DNA from: Histoplasma ohiense
Lineage: Eukaryota; Ascomycota; Eurotiomycetes; Onygenales; Ajellomycetaceae
Direction of reading: 5' to 3'
Assembly (NCBI GenBank): GCA_017607445.1
Contig: JAEVHH010000002.1
Coordinates: forward strand, 7,904,001-7,968,000
Length of the DNA: 64,000 nt
A program made the position numbers and the translations under genes. Shown here piece after piece: positions 22,560 to 34,205 of the stretch (its first letter is position 1; every line of letters begins with the position of its first letter). The notes below the pieces were generated by a model that had not been told where the DNA came from, made no database searches, and saw nothing but the letters and a program-made list of their open reading frames with translations.

Positions 22560-25500
22560 TATTTTCTTTGTTTTTATTTATTGACTGACTTCTGATAGAT
22601 TTTATTAAACTGTTTCAAGTACTTCTGACTGTTCATCAAGTTTTTCTCAGATTCTCAAGAATTATCTGCATCTGTACAATCTTTTCATTTAATAAAATAT
22701 TGTGTTTGATTATGGTACTGACATTTGTCTAATATAGTTTCAACTTCTCATTTCTCTTATACATCTATAATTATCAGCTCTGCTTGCGGGATTTGTCCAT
22801 TGCACACATGATATGATTCAAGAAGAGAAACATGAAATACAGAATGAATTTCTTTATATTACAGTGTGAGTTTCAGTTTATACATCTGTGTACTATGAAT
22901 ATCAATTATTTGAAAGAGACTCAAAAATTGATGATTTAGTTTGAATGAGAATCATAAGATGAATATATTTTTTGTATACAGTATTACTCAGTCTTCTATC
23001 TTAAAGCTTTTTGATATATAATGCTAATTATAATACTTTTTCTCAACTGCTTTGACAGCTTTCAGACATTCTCAGATTTTGTTCTTCACTTGCTTCATCT
23101 GTTTCATTTGTTTCATCACTGATTTTGACACATTTGTGTTTGAGGATTTCATGTCTATGTGAAGTTCAGTTGATCAGCTGATCATCACTTCAGATGATAT
23201 CATTTTTATCAATGTATGAAAGATGTTGTTATATATTCATTGCATCAGAGAAATCTATTCTATTCAATTATCTTGTTGATAGCTGCAATATATGTGAAGA
23301 TAATATTCAATCATCTGATTCAATTGTTCTGTCTGACCATCAGTTTGCGGGTGGAATGCTGTCAATAATTTTCATTGAATATAAAGTAGATAACATAATA
23401 TCAATCAAAACTTGCTATTTATTAATGAATCTTAGTTGTTAATAATATTTGCAGATAGATCAAAGTTCTTTATAATTCTTCATACAATAATGTTCACAAA
23501 TTCTTCTGCATCTAGCTCTGAAGATGTGAGCACAATTATAGCTCATTTGATGAATAAATCAATAAATACAACAATAGTATTATAGATTTGATTTCTCTTT
23601 TTATTATCTGACAGATCTTCAATAAAGTCTATGCTAATTGTATGTTATTTTTTATCTGACACTGAATGTGATTGTAGCAATCTGTATGGCTTGTGCTGTG
23701 GTATCTTGATATGTTGGCAAACATCACAAGTTCTCATATATTCTGCAATCTCATCACTCATATCATGTCATAAGTACTTGTATTTAATTGTTTTGATGAT
23801 TTTATCACATTCAAAATGGCCATCTTGAGGATCATTGTGATTCATTTTCATTATTTCATGCTTTACAGTTTTGTCTTACAGTATGTAGACTTTATCATTT
23901 TTTCTGAGCAGATCATCTTTATCTACTGCTCAGATTGAATGATTATTTATATTAGTATCACTTATCTCTAATCTTCTGTGAAGTTCAGATGTATCAGCAT
24001 TTCTATTCTGAATCTGTAGTAAAAGTTTGATAATAGATTTAGCTATTTCTTTGTAATAGACTGTCTCAGACTCAAATATCTTGACAGCTAGAATCTGTAA
24101 CATCAGAGTTTCTAGATCTAACTCTGTAACATTTGCAATCTCATTCTCATTCACAGATGTGTTCTTTATTCTGCAGAGATTGTTGTCATTGATGACTACA
24201 GATCTCTTCACTCAACAATTTTCATTAGCTTACAGATTTTTTTACATCATCTTAACACATTGATTTAACTTTGTATTTTCTTTTGTCTTTAGTGATTTAA
24301 AGATTCTCTTACACAGTTTCTCTTGCAGAATAGAGAGCTCTGTCAAGAGAGCTGTGTGTTTTACAAAATCTGAGTAATGATTTGATACATCTGTGTGATT
24401 ATTTTTCTCAGAATGATACTCTATTTCAAAATTGAATACTGAGAGTATTTTCATTCAACAAATCTGACACTCATTTAGCTGCTTTGTCATCATGAAGCAC
24501 TGGAGATTGATATGATCAGATAAAACAGTTATTGAATGTCTGCTATTATATAGATAGTAATATCATTGCCTGAAAGCTTCTACAATCAGCAACATTTCTA
24601 AATCATATATTTGATAACATCTTTCTACTTCTGTGAGCTTTCTAGACCAAAACATGATCAGATGTCAGTGATCATCATTCATTAATTGTGATATTACTGT
24701 GATGATTGCAACATCAGATCTGTCTGTTTCTATACAGAGTTTTCACTGTGAATCAAAGTGAATCAACAACAGTGCTTTTGTAAAGCATTCTTTTAACTGC
24801 AAAATTGTGTGCTTGCAGTTTTCATCTAACTGAACAGATGCATTATTCTTCTCTCTTTTTGTTTTATAATCTTTTAACAATTCAGTCAGAGATGCCATTA
24901 TTATCAAGAACTTGTATATGAATTGATGATAGAAATTGATGAATTCTAGAAATGTTTGCAATTTGTTTATAGTTCACAGTTCTGATTAATCTAGAATTGT
25001 GTTGACACAGTGTTTCTCAACAGTAATGCTCTGTGTGATAACCACAAAACTCAAAAATTCAATTTCTGTTGCATGGAATATACACTTACTAAGTTTGGTA
25101 TATAGTCTTCATCATCTTAACCATTCCAGCATGTTCTTAACATGGATGACATGTTTGTCAAGTGTGTTTGAATAGATTATGATATCATCAAAATAAGCCA
25201 TGCAATATATGTCTAAAAGGTTGCTGAGAGCTTTGTTGATATAAGATTGAAAGATCACAGAGGCATTGATTAGTCCAAAAGATAAGACTGGATATTCAAA
25301 ATGTTCATATCATATTCAAAATACTGTTTTTCATTCATTCTCTGCTTGTATGTGAATTCTATGATACACATCTCTAAGATTCAGCTGTGTATATATTTTA
25401 GCATCTGTTAATCTATCAAGTATTTCACTTATTAAGAGTGATGAATATCAATTCTTGACTGTTATTTCATTCAATTCTTGATAATCCACACAAAGATGCA

Positions 25501-26809
25501 GAGTTTCATCTTTCTTCAGTGCAAATAATACTGACACATTGACTGAACTTTTGAACAGACATATTCAATTCTTCTCTAATATCTTTTCAATATATTCTCA
25601 GAGGACAGAGAGTTTCTGAGGTGATAAGTTATATATCAGTTGATATAAAGATTTCTTGTCAGGTTTGAGATCTATAACATGATTGTGAGGTGCATGTTCT
25701 GTGTCAGATATGTTTTTTCAGAACACATCAAGATAATCTTTATAATCATCTGAGATATTTGACTCAGTTGCTGCATTCACAGCTTGTAATGATAAGGCAG
25801 TGAATATAATATTGCCATCATCAATTAGTGTTGTGAATTCTTTGACAGTATTCAGATGTTATTATTATTATTATTATTCTTCAATTATAGATGCATGCAG
25901 TCAGTGACTATGACATCTACCTGAAACACTTCAGGATTTTTCAACTCAAGAATAATTTAATATACAAAGACAATTTAAAACATGCATTATCAGAATTCCA
26001 GCCCAGAATCAAACAACTATTCAAACTGTTCAATCAAAGAAATCAAAATCAAAAGAATGTCAGCAAGTCAACACAACTTAGTTTGAAAACAAAAGAAATA
26101 AACATTGTAAAAGACAGCTTTATTATAACAAGGAAAAGAAAAACCACTGACAACAACTATAACATCAACAAAAAACAAACCAAACTTTTCAAAACAAATT
26201 AAAACTGATCATAAACAACTTAAGAGAGACTTCAAAGCAAGATGAAAAGAAAGACTAAAAAAAAAATCAAAATAAATCAAATTGAAAATCTGATCTCAAT
26301 ATTTTTAACAGACAATTCATTCAAACTCTTGTAGCAACATTTGATTCTTTCAAAAGTATTCAGATGTATGTGGTTAATATTTGATGCTTTTCTATAGATT
26401 CAGCATCTTCACACTCAATTGATATCAGAATTTGCAGCTTCCAACCACAGCATGTTCAAAATTACATTATATTCACTAATGTCAGCCTCTTCAAAATGGT
26501 GGAATTCTTCTTGAAGAATATATTCATCATTGATAATCTTCATTGCAGCTCTTCATTGTTTATATGATTTAATTTTATGATTATCAACTGCTTCCACTAT
26601 TTTTGGTTTATCTTCTGTCTTTGAGAAATATTTTGATGCTCAGATGTGGGATATGAAGTTCATATTCATGTCAGAATTCACTAGTGTCCACATCATCAAC
26701 CATCCCATCTCTGTCAGTATCCATGTATTCATTGTCAATAACCATTTATCTCACAGTCTAGTTGTTCATATTCCCAATGCAGCAGCTGCTTCTACAATTG
26801 AGATTGTTG
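22560..26809 (-). pseudogene. gypsy1-B pro-pol, interrupted by a LINE fragment
   Basis: Collinear with copy A in one frame on each side of the LINE insertion at 25,860-26,354 (with its 13-bp duplication), which lies between protease and RT. RT retains YFDD near 25,190, so this copy keeps the catalytic aspartates lost in A and C. Stops include TGA and, more than in A or C, TAA (for example at the ILDW and KKWHT tryptophans and the NRDS arginine). The chromodomain near 22,700 again shows a TGA at the YLVKW tryptophan. Not functional. Confidence 0.8.
25860..26354 (-). mobile_element. Short 5'-truncated LINE insertion
   Basis: 495 bp of LINE 3' end with its (AAT)n tail. It is flanked by a perfect 13-bp duplication AGTATTCAGATGT (25,847-25,859 and 26,355-26,367), the hallmark of target-primed reverse transcription. 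It splits gypsy1-B pol. Its antisense frame 25,891-26,202 is a variant of the conserved small ORF. Confidence 0.92.
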
Positions 26810-27850
26810 ATTTTTTACTTATTGAACTTGATTATACTTTTCAGAGTGTAATATTCAACAATCATTTGCAATATAATTCTTCTTATGACAGTGAGAACAC
26901 TTCTTCATTCAGTTATATTTATCTTTCTTGATTTGTTCAGTTGAATCTGTTTGTTTCTCTCATTTTCTTTTGTTCTGACAGTTGCTAGATTTATCAGAAT
27001 GATGCTGATTCTCTACAAATATCACAGATCTTTCTTTGTGAATAGTATACTGTTGCTTCATTATATTTTTTTCAAGAGTCTGTAGAGTTCAAAGCAACTC
27101 TTCATAGTTCTGAGATTCTTGATTTCAACAGTTGAGTTCAGTGTGTAGTATTTTCAATGTCTTACTACACAAGTTATTCATTCTTTGTTCTTCACTATAT
27201 GAGGGTAAGTAGTATTTCCAGTCTTCAAGATATTTAGAGAAATTGTGTATCAATTGCTATTTTTATTTCTTTATATCTTGAAACTTTTGACTTGTCAATT
27301 GATGCTGGTTCTGTGGATTGTTAATTTGCATTTCTAGATGTGATAGCATATTGTCAAAAGTCAATGATATTGCTCCTCCATGTCTCTCATACAATGATAC
27401 AAAATTCAATCATTTCTGCTTAATATGGGCATTAAAATAGAGTTTAGCATCATTTATCTTGTGTTCTTTCTTTCAATAATATCAACAGTGATGTGTAAAG
27501 AGAGTCAATATGCAATCTTTATAGTTCTTGAATTCTAATATATTTTTTCCTCAATAATAATTCTTAATCTCTAATCTTGATGATGTTTCATTATCATTGT
27601 CTGTATTGTTTGCAGATTGATTTTGCAGCAGTTCTGTGGTGATATTCTGAATTAATTGAAGCTTGATGAGAGTATCTCTATGAATCTGCACTTTCAATTC
27701 ATTAAGCTGCTGTTGTATATGCAGAATAGCTAATTGCTGCTCTCATTCACAGATTTGATCATTCAACTGTTGCAAACACACATTGTGATCATCAGAGATG
27801 GTAGAGACTTCAGATTGATTTTCAAGAGATCTTGCATATGTTGAGATCAT
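26792..27850 (-). pseudogene. gypsy1-B gag
   Basis: Starts at ATG 27,850 and ends at the shared TAG (26,792-26,794). The frameshift heptamer lies at 26,810-26,816. Collinear with copy A gag, with in-frame TGA codons and one TAA (CAA to TAA) two codons before the heptamer. Confidence 0.75.
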
Positions 27851-27936
27851 CTTGTGTGTTTTAACTAACATTGCATGTTTTATTGTAGATGTGCATAACA
27901 ATGAATCACTCAAATAAAGTTTAGAGTGATTAGAAT

Positions 27937-28207
27937 TGTAAAAGATGATTCTAGATATAATTATGAGAGTAGTGTGAAGTATATATATAGAATGTTAAGA
28001 AGGTAGCTATCTCTATTATTCAAAGTTAATTGCTGATCTTCTAATATCTATGAATATCAGTGAGCATTATATAGACAATCATCATGCTCTACAGCTGTCT
28101 ATAATGCTGTGTGCTATATCTATTTTTATTAGTTCTGATGTGTTCTGTGTTCTTCTATCGCCACATAGCTATTTCCTAATATAGATATCTCCGTTGCGCC
28201 TATTACA
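27937..28207 (-). repeat. gypsy1-B 5' LTR (LTR3)
   Basis: 271 bp, ending in GCGCCTATTACA on the plus strand, followed by the TGTAG duplication. It keeps two CpGs at its outer end. Confidence 0.9.
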
Positions 28208-29395
28208 TGTAGCGACATTTGACTCATTTAAATATTCAATTAAAAACATATTTCCAGCTCTTGTATTGAATAGCAAATTCAAACTTAACTGATTCAGTTG
28301 ATATTTCTCTCTCAGTCTCAATCTTAATTCTGAATACTTTGTACAAAGTAACAGAAGATGCTCTGAATTTTCATATAACTGATAATCTGAACACAGATCA
28401 TTTAAATCATCTTTAAACTTTGCTAAATATAATTTGAAATATTTATGTTCAAGCTTTAGCTGCATTATTGTAGCAAAAAGTTTCTTCTTACACTTTATTG
28501 AGCAAGTCTTTCACTTTGACTTAGTTTCAAATCTGGAATAATGCACACTTTTTCTTTGCATGAATCAGACATCTTGTCATTTTTGTAAACATAATTCTCT
28601 TATTCTTCTTTTAATGAAAGATTATATTACAATTCTTTAACAGCAGACTTCTAATTCAGTGGCTCTTTTTGCAGCTTTATCAGCCATTTCATTGTCATAT
28701 ATACTCATGTGAGCAGACATCCAGTGAAGATGAATAGAACAATTGAATAAGATTTTTCTTTGAATATTTTGAAGACTTTTCAAAATCAGCTCTAGAATTG
28801 ACTGTCCACTGCTGATTTTATTACTTTGAAGTCTTTTAAACTCTGCTTGACTATCAGAGAATATTCAAATATGCTCAAATCTTTTCCATTGTTCAATCTT
28901 CATTTCAATCAATTTGAAAGCTCTTGAAATTGCAAATAATTCAGCATTAAAAACTTCTGACTCTTTTTCAATTTATCAAGAATCAAGAATATAGTTTTTA
29001 TCATTTTCTGAATATACTATTTCAGCTCCAAGATTGCCTGTTATCTCACATTTTGAGCCATCAGTATATATAAGAATTGTTTTATTTTTCATTTGTTTCA
29101 AAAGCTTTAAATGTTCTTGAGTCTGATCTTCTTTTGAAAGTTGACTAATGTTTAAATCAACAAGATTATCAAGACTTTTCTTTCAAAAAGAGAGATTTTC
29201 AATAGCTATTCTCTCTACATTTAAACTAGAGAAATAGTTCTTAATTATTGAGTAAATTCTAAATAACTGAGATGATATCCTTCTTCTTTGTAAAGAACTT
29301 GAATTTTCAGACAAATTAGTTTCATTTCAATCAAGATAAAGTTTTCAATCTAATTCTAATCCATTTGACTCATTTGAAAAAGAATTACATAGCTA
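28208..29395 (-). pseudogene. LINE copy 2, ORF2 C-terminal remnant
   Basis: A continuation of LINE copy 2. It carries the C-terminal zinc-knuckle-like region (28,230-28,465), RNase H (28,690-29,090) and the linker to RT, collinear with 45,161-46,380 of the full-length LINE. Homology stops at about 29,395, the 5' truncation point. Stops are partly TGA; where the full-length LINE has TAG (SP-stop-KK) this copy has TGA, supporting an ancestral tryptophan codon. Confidence 0.8.
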
Positions 29396-30132
29396 CTCCA
29401 CACAGAATGCATCTTAAGCTAGTTATATTTTACCTCTATAATCAACTGATCACTGTGTTCATCCTCTTGGACTGCTTTAACTAGTTCTGAGGTTTTCAGC
29501 TGAGGGTTCTAGTTAAGCACCACTGCTCACTTTAGACATTATTATAGTTCAGAGCTTTCAGTTGCTGATTTTGACTCATTGTCTTCTTAATCTATCAATC
29601 AGTCATCATGACCTTGCTCTGTGTAAGAGACTAATCATAGACTTACCTCATTCAAATTACTCATTAATAGTGTTAGATGATTATTAATAGATTCTGAGAA
29701 TAGAGTATCTATCAGAGTGTTCTGCTTGACTTGCTACTATCTCTCTGATGAGACAGTCAATTGAATGGTTTTTAAAATCATTCTCTGTTGTTGAGATGAC
29801 CCTCTAGTTGCCAGAGGTCTTGACAGATGTTAGTATGTATAAGCACTCTATACTCAATCCTCTATAATCATCAGATCTTGCTTAGATCAGCACTAGTGGC
29901 AGAGAGGCTGCTTGACACTAATGAGTGTGGCTTTCAGCAGTCATCACTCTCATCACTGTCAAGCAGCACTTCTGTCAGCACTGCCTCACTAGACTTGACC
30001 TCTGATCACAGAGATCTTCATGAGTAAGAAGTGATTCAAAATAAGATCTTATCAGCAGCAGAATTTGAATCTACAGCACATCTAACAGTGCTATCTTGAG
30101 TAACAGTCTTACCAACTGCATCACGTGGGCAG
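29396..30132 (+). other. Unassigned region with one small ORF
   Basis: No recognised element. A 66-codon frame at 29,827-30,027 is serine-rich at its end (SSLSSLSSSTSVSTASLD). I cannot assign it and it may be a fragment of a decayed element. It is followed by a very short LINE tail. Confidence 0.25.
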
Positions 30133-30180
30133 ATAGATGTCATAGTCACTGACTGCATACATCTATAATAAAAGAATAAT
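30133..30180 (+). mobile_element. Minimal LINE 3' tail insertion
   Basis: About 48 bp (AGATGTCATAGTCACTGACT through AAAGAATAATATAATAA) matching only the extreme LINE 3' end in plus orientation. An extreme 5' truncation. The 30,181-30,419 stretch is AT-rich without recognised content. Confidence 0.65.
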
Positions 30181-30434
30181 ATAATAACTGACTAAGTATA
30201 CAAACTCATAGCAAAATAATTATCACTAAATAAATTTATCAGATAATATTTGATATAAATAATTTACTTTATTTTTATTCTTTTACTATTAATAAATGAT
30301 GTTTTTCTTTATAAACATCAACAGTGGTGATAAAATAGAATAATGGTAAATTTATAATATAATATATTTTATATGATACTAGCTGTTGAAAACTTGGAAG
30401 AAGAATATTTTAGAAATTATTAAGAATCACCACA

Positions 30435-31633
30435 TAGACTGACTGATGAGACCATGAATTTCATGTTTGATTTGGTTTGATTTGATCCCAGTCCATTTCT
30501 TGGTGTGATTTTCAGTGGAACCAGGATCAGAATGGAAGTGTAAAGTGATTAGAATTATTAGAACATGAGTGAAATGAGACTAATAAATCTTGATATTTCA
30601 TGTAAAGTGACTGACTATCAAAAATAAGAACATGACCTGGGACTGACTATGATTTTGACTGAGGTTTGGTCCCATTCTGATGATTATATAATACATATCT
30701 TAGATATCAATCTGATGATATGATTGGTGGAGATATCACCCCTATCTAGTGCTGTCAATCAATTTGCCCCTGCCAATCAATCTATTGCTGCTAAGCTATC
30801 CCTCGCTGCTAAGCTATCCCTCGCTGCTAAGCTATCCCTCGCTGCTAAGCTATCCCTCACTACTAAGCTATCTATCACTGCTAATCTATCGCTGCCAATC
30901 TATCTATCACTGCCAATCTATCTATCGCTGCTAATCTATCGCTGCTAATCTATCGCTGCTAATCTATCGCTGCCAACCTATCTATCGCTCCCAATTTATC
31001 TACCACTGCCAATCTATCTATCGCTGCTAATCTATCGCTGCCAACCTATCTACCGCGGCGAATCTATCCATCGCTGCCAATTTATCTACCACTGTCAATC
31101 TATCTATTGCTGCTAATCTATCGCTGCTAATCTATCGCTGCTAATCTATCGCTGCTAATCTATCGCTGCCAACCTATCTACCGCGGCGAATCTATCTATT
31201 GCTGCCAACCAACCTACCTACCACTGCCAACCTATCTATCGCTGCCAATCTATCGCTGCCAATCTATCACTGCCAACCTATCTACTGCAGTGAATCTATC
31301 TATCACTATCATTACTAGTTCAAAATAGAACTAGAGCATAAATACACTAAACTTCTTTTGATAGATAATGATTTTTGGTAACACTCATAGCATTATATCA
31401 TCTATATAGGGTAAATCATGGTCCCATTTGGTCCCATTTTAACAAAATGGGATCAAATGGGACCAGAATCAGTAATTTATAAGAAGAACATGACCTGAGA
31501 CTAGATTTATAATATAAACAGTGTAAAGTGACTAATTTAATAAACACTATATGAGACCAGAACTAAGAAATTTGATAATGGAACTGAAGAAATATTTAGT
31601 CCCAGTCTCATGCATGGTCACACAGCCAGTCTA
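30435..31633 (+). mobile_element. hAT-like satellite element copy c, complete
   Basis: 1,199 bp, TIRs TAGACTGACTGATGAG and ...CACAGCCAGTCTA. Flanked by a perfect 8-bp duplication TCACCACA (30,427-30,434 and 31,634-31,641). Satellite at about 30,740-31,310, hairpin near 31,420. It sits inside the 3' end of the host-like gene on the minus strand. Confidence 0.93.
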
Positions 31634-32142
31634 TCACCACATCTTCCAACATTAGAAGCTGAATCAAAATGAAAACACATTCCACAACCAACAATATGGC
31701 AATCCGATGTGAGATGGCATTTATATCGAGAACAATCAACTTTGCTAGTGGATGGTGTATTTCCCCTTGTAGTGTGATACTTTATAGAGCTGCTTTTAAA
31801 CATTTTCCCCTCATCTATATTTTTTAAGTTAGAAAGTTTTGATAAACTCGGAAGTAAGTTCTTGAATAAGTATAGCATCTGTTTCGGGCTCCTTTGCAAG
31901 CCATCTGTATTTCTCCATGCCTTCTTAAGGTGGTGTATTTGCTCCGACGACAGATCATTATAATAAGTGTTGATAAAGTTCACAAGCTGATGATAAGTGA
32001 GATGAGAATCGCTTGTAACCTTTTCATCTTCTATAAAGGCACGCAAGACGGCATCATTATCATTATTATAGAATACTGATATAGCAGAATTAGAAGGTGT
32101 GCTCAGCTGCTCAGCTGTAGTTATAAGTTCATTCTGCTTCAT
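31618..32142 (-). CDS. Host-like gene, cysteine-rich C-terminus, hit by hAT-like copy c
   Basis: 174 codons from ATG 32,142. A TAA two codons upstream of the ATG supports this start unless an intron intervenes. The N-terminal two thirds are helical and charged with no signal peptide. The C-terminus has CX5CX4CX2CX10C (CSRYK...C...CGMC...GRC). The last four codons lie in the transposon; removing it and one TCACCACA copy restores a frame ending Cys-Gly-Asp-Ser with tandem stops TAA TAA (minus strand of about 30,417-30,422). Thus the insertion changed only the last residue and the 3' UTR. Its tryptophan is TGG, no in-frame TGA occurs, and CpGs are retained. Family not recognised. The only plausible host gene in the window. 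Confidence 0.6.
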   Translation of the reverse strand: MKQNELITTAEQLSTPSNSAISVFYNNDNDAVLRAFIEDEKVTSDSHLTYHQLVNFINTYYNDLSSEQIHHLKKAWRNTDGLQRSPKQMLYLFKNLLPSLSKLSNLKNIDEGKMFKSSSIKYHTTRGNTPSTSKVDCSRYKCHLTSDCHIVGCGMCFHFDSASNVGRCGDRLAV

Positions 32143-32903
32143 TAAATTAAAAATTAGTTCAATATTCTATACTACTTTAGTCACTTGTTTATTCACTATT
32201 ATATATTTTTGTTTATATTTTAAGCATGCATATCGTTCAGTATCTAAGATATACAATTACCATATATATGTAAATTAAAAGCAGGAAAAGTGGATGGAGA
32301 AAAACTATATGATTTCACAACTCACCGACACTACTGCTGCAAAGGCATAATAAGCAGCATATAAACAAAAATTGAAAAGGTATAAAGGTAGAGAAATAGA
32401 CATAAAATGCATGATTATTTTTGATGGACACAATCTTAATTTTGAATTCTTTAGTGTGAATTTATTTTGTCGTAAACTTTAAGGAAGTGTTGTAACTTTA
32501 TAATTAACTTACACTAAATGCCAGATGTAAGCAGATTTTTCGCCATTTAGTTAAAAAAACATCATGCATTTGAGATTGGATTAGTTATCATGTTTTAATC
32601 AAAGGCTTTCAGTATTATGTTGATAAATTCGGACAAATGCAAACAAAGAGGGTAAATTTCCTCCCGGCCGAAAAAGTTATGATTGAGGTTTTTAACTGAT
32701 ATGAACAGAAAAGATATTTTGCAACATATCTTTTGAGATATAATTACCTCTTTCAGTAAGATGCAGTATCAAAGTCAATAATCATTACGAAAGAGATTTT
32801 GAAATGCTAAGTCATAAAAACATTTTGATATGTACAGCCTTCCATTCTGAGCTTAATTGCTATCAGTGGGCTCATCAAATGGGAATATAATCTATAAGCG
32901 AGA
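32143..32903. other. Intergenic, not recognisably repetitive
   Basis: Upstream region of the host-like gene. It keeps CpGs (for example CCCGGCCGAAAA near 32,665). I see no gene. The promoter of the host-like gene presumably lies here. Confidence 0.4.
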
Positions 32904-33074
32904 TGGTCATATAAGCGAGTCAGCCACCTTGCACTGCCCCATCAAATTTGTATGTAGAGATACTTTTGAAACAAATATAACAAATGTTGAAACAAACATA
33001 ACAAATAAAGATAAATATCTCTACATACAAATTTGATAAGGCAGTGCAAGGTGGCTGACTCGCTTATATGACCA
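32904..33074. mobile_element. Foldback MITE with 59-bp inverted repeats
   Basis: Arms 32,904-32,962 and 33,016-33,074 are inverted copies with 57 of 59 positions matching (TGGTCATATAAGCGAGTCAG...). Weaker similarity extends about 12 bp outward, where ATAAGCGAG is repeated. The 53-bp centre is A-rich. Probably a non-autonomous Tc1/mariner-type remnant. Confidence 0.8.
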
Positions 33075-33095
33075 ACTCACTTAACTTAATCATTC

Positions 33096-33280
33096 TGTCG
33101 GAACTGAATAAAGTCAGAATATTGACTCAAATACTGAATATCGATAGATAAATTGAATTGCTTATTCTAACTCCAATAATTACATGGTAACCAGGCAGTA
33201 TTTTTAAGAAAGAGAATGCTTGAATATACAGTTGGCAAGATGTTACAAGATCCTTGATATACAATATATCATCTCGGACA
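33096..33280 (-). repeat. Family C LTR (solo or 3' remnant)
   Basis: Minus strand TGTCCGAGATG...TTCCGACA, with the polypurine ACTAGGGGGTA directly upstream at 33,281-33,291. It is shorter than the copy at 9,941-10,259 because it lacks the TCTATCATATCAA repeats. CpGs are intact here but lost in the other copy. Confidence 0.6.
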
Positions 33281-33610
33281 TACCCCCTAGTAATGAAACT
33301 GAATAAAGAATAAAGTAAAATATAATAATGTGTTTAAATAAAAAGAAAAGAAATTCCTTATATAAGAAAGAAACTAAGGTTTCGCTTTAAGATGTTATAT
33401 TATCAGAATAGAAAATAATATAGAGAATATGATAATCAATAAAGTTGCTACTGAGTCTCTAATCTAGCAAGCCTCTTACTAGATATAAGGGCCCTAGTGG
33501 CCGAATGGGTAATGCAGCTACCAGGTAGTGCCTTGATGTAAGAACTTAATACATGTCCCATTTGGTCCTATTTTACAAAATGGGACCAAACGAGACCATA
33601 ATTTACCCTA

Positions 33611-34172
33611 TCCCCTCGTCTGGCCGCCAGGCACAATTAGCGCAATACAATTAGTGTAATAACTAAGCTGTTAGTTCAGAAGTACCAACCAATAATTTCT
33701 CATACTAAATTCTATATGATCTGATTTGTTGATACAAGAGGCACTACTACCCTTTCTCATGTTCAATTTCGTCAGCAGCTCTATCATCAACTCTTTGAGT
33801 TTTCAAGTTCACTACCTTCCATTCGATTAAATCCAGATCTGAATCATCATCAGATTTCTCTGTCATCCACTCAAACTTGTGCTTGGTGTCAGTACAAAAG
33901 AAAGAGAACAGAAGGGAATAAAGATAGAACTCCAAGAACAAGATCTGATTGCACTGTATGTAATAATATTCCCCTCTGTTTGAAGAGTCAGTGCTGGCAG
34001 GAGTTCCATTCTATATCTTAATTAGGGCTAGATCGAATAAATTACATATATTACATAAAAACATGCCAATACAGCCAATCTCTCATATAATCCAGTAGAT
34101 TTTGTGTTTTTAATACGCTAATGTACACGCTAAAAAAAGACGCTAATTGTGCCTGGCGGCCAGACGAAGGGA
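33611..34172. mobile_element. TIR element with 32-bp TIRs and TA duplication
   Basis: 562 bp. TIRs 33,611-33,642 (TCCCCTCGTCTGGCCGCCAG...) and 34,141-34,172 differ at one of 32 positions. TA flanks both ends (33,609-33,610 and 34,173-34,174). It sits in a reversed hAT-like fragment (about 33,555-33,610 and 34,173-34,205). It is too short for a transposase. A 64-codon acidic frame on the minus strand (33,747-33,941) is not recognised. Confidence 0.85.
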
Positions 34173-34205
34173 TATAGATTGGCAGCGATAGATAGGTTAG
34201 CAGTG

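Larger units (their letters stand above)
20098..28207 (-). mobile_element. gypsy1 copy B, three-LTR form
   Basis: Inserted in LINE copy 2 with a perfect TGTAG duplication (20,093-20,097 and 28,208-28,212). It has three 271-bp LTRs: 20,098-20,368, 20,576-20,846 and 27,937-28,207. The first is followed by only about 207 bp of 3' internal sequence, which is then repeated after the second. The most economical history is a gypsy1 nested in the 3' region of another, then LTR-LTR recombination removing the rest of the older copy. It is itself hit by a LINE fragment at 25,860-26,354. Confidence 0.9.

Noticed and set aside
26644..26931. Plus-strand frame of 95 codons, also at 43,011-43,289
   Set aside because: It is antisense to the gag-protease junction of gypsy1 and has no independent support.
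33747..33941. 64-codon acidic protein inside the TIR element
   Set aside because: Short, no recognised motif, and the element is too small to be autonomous; noted only as part of the element.
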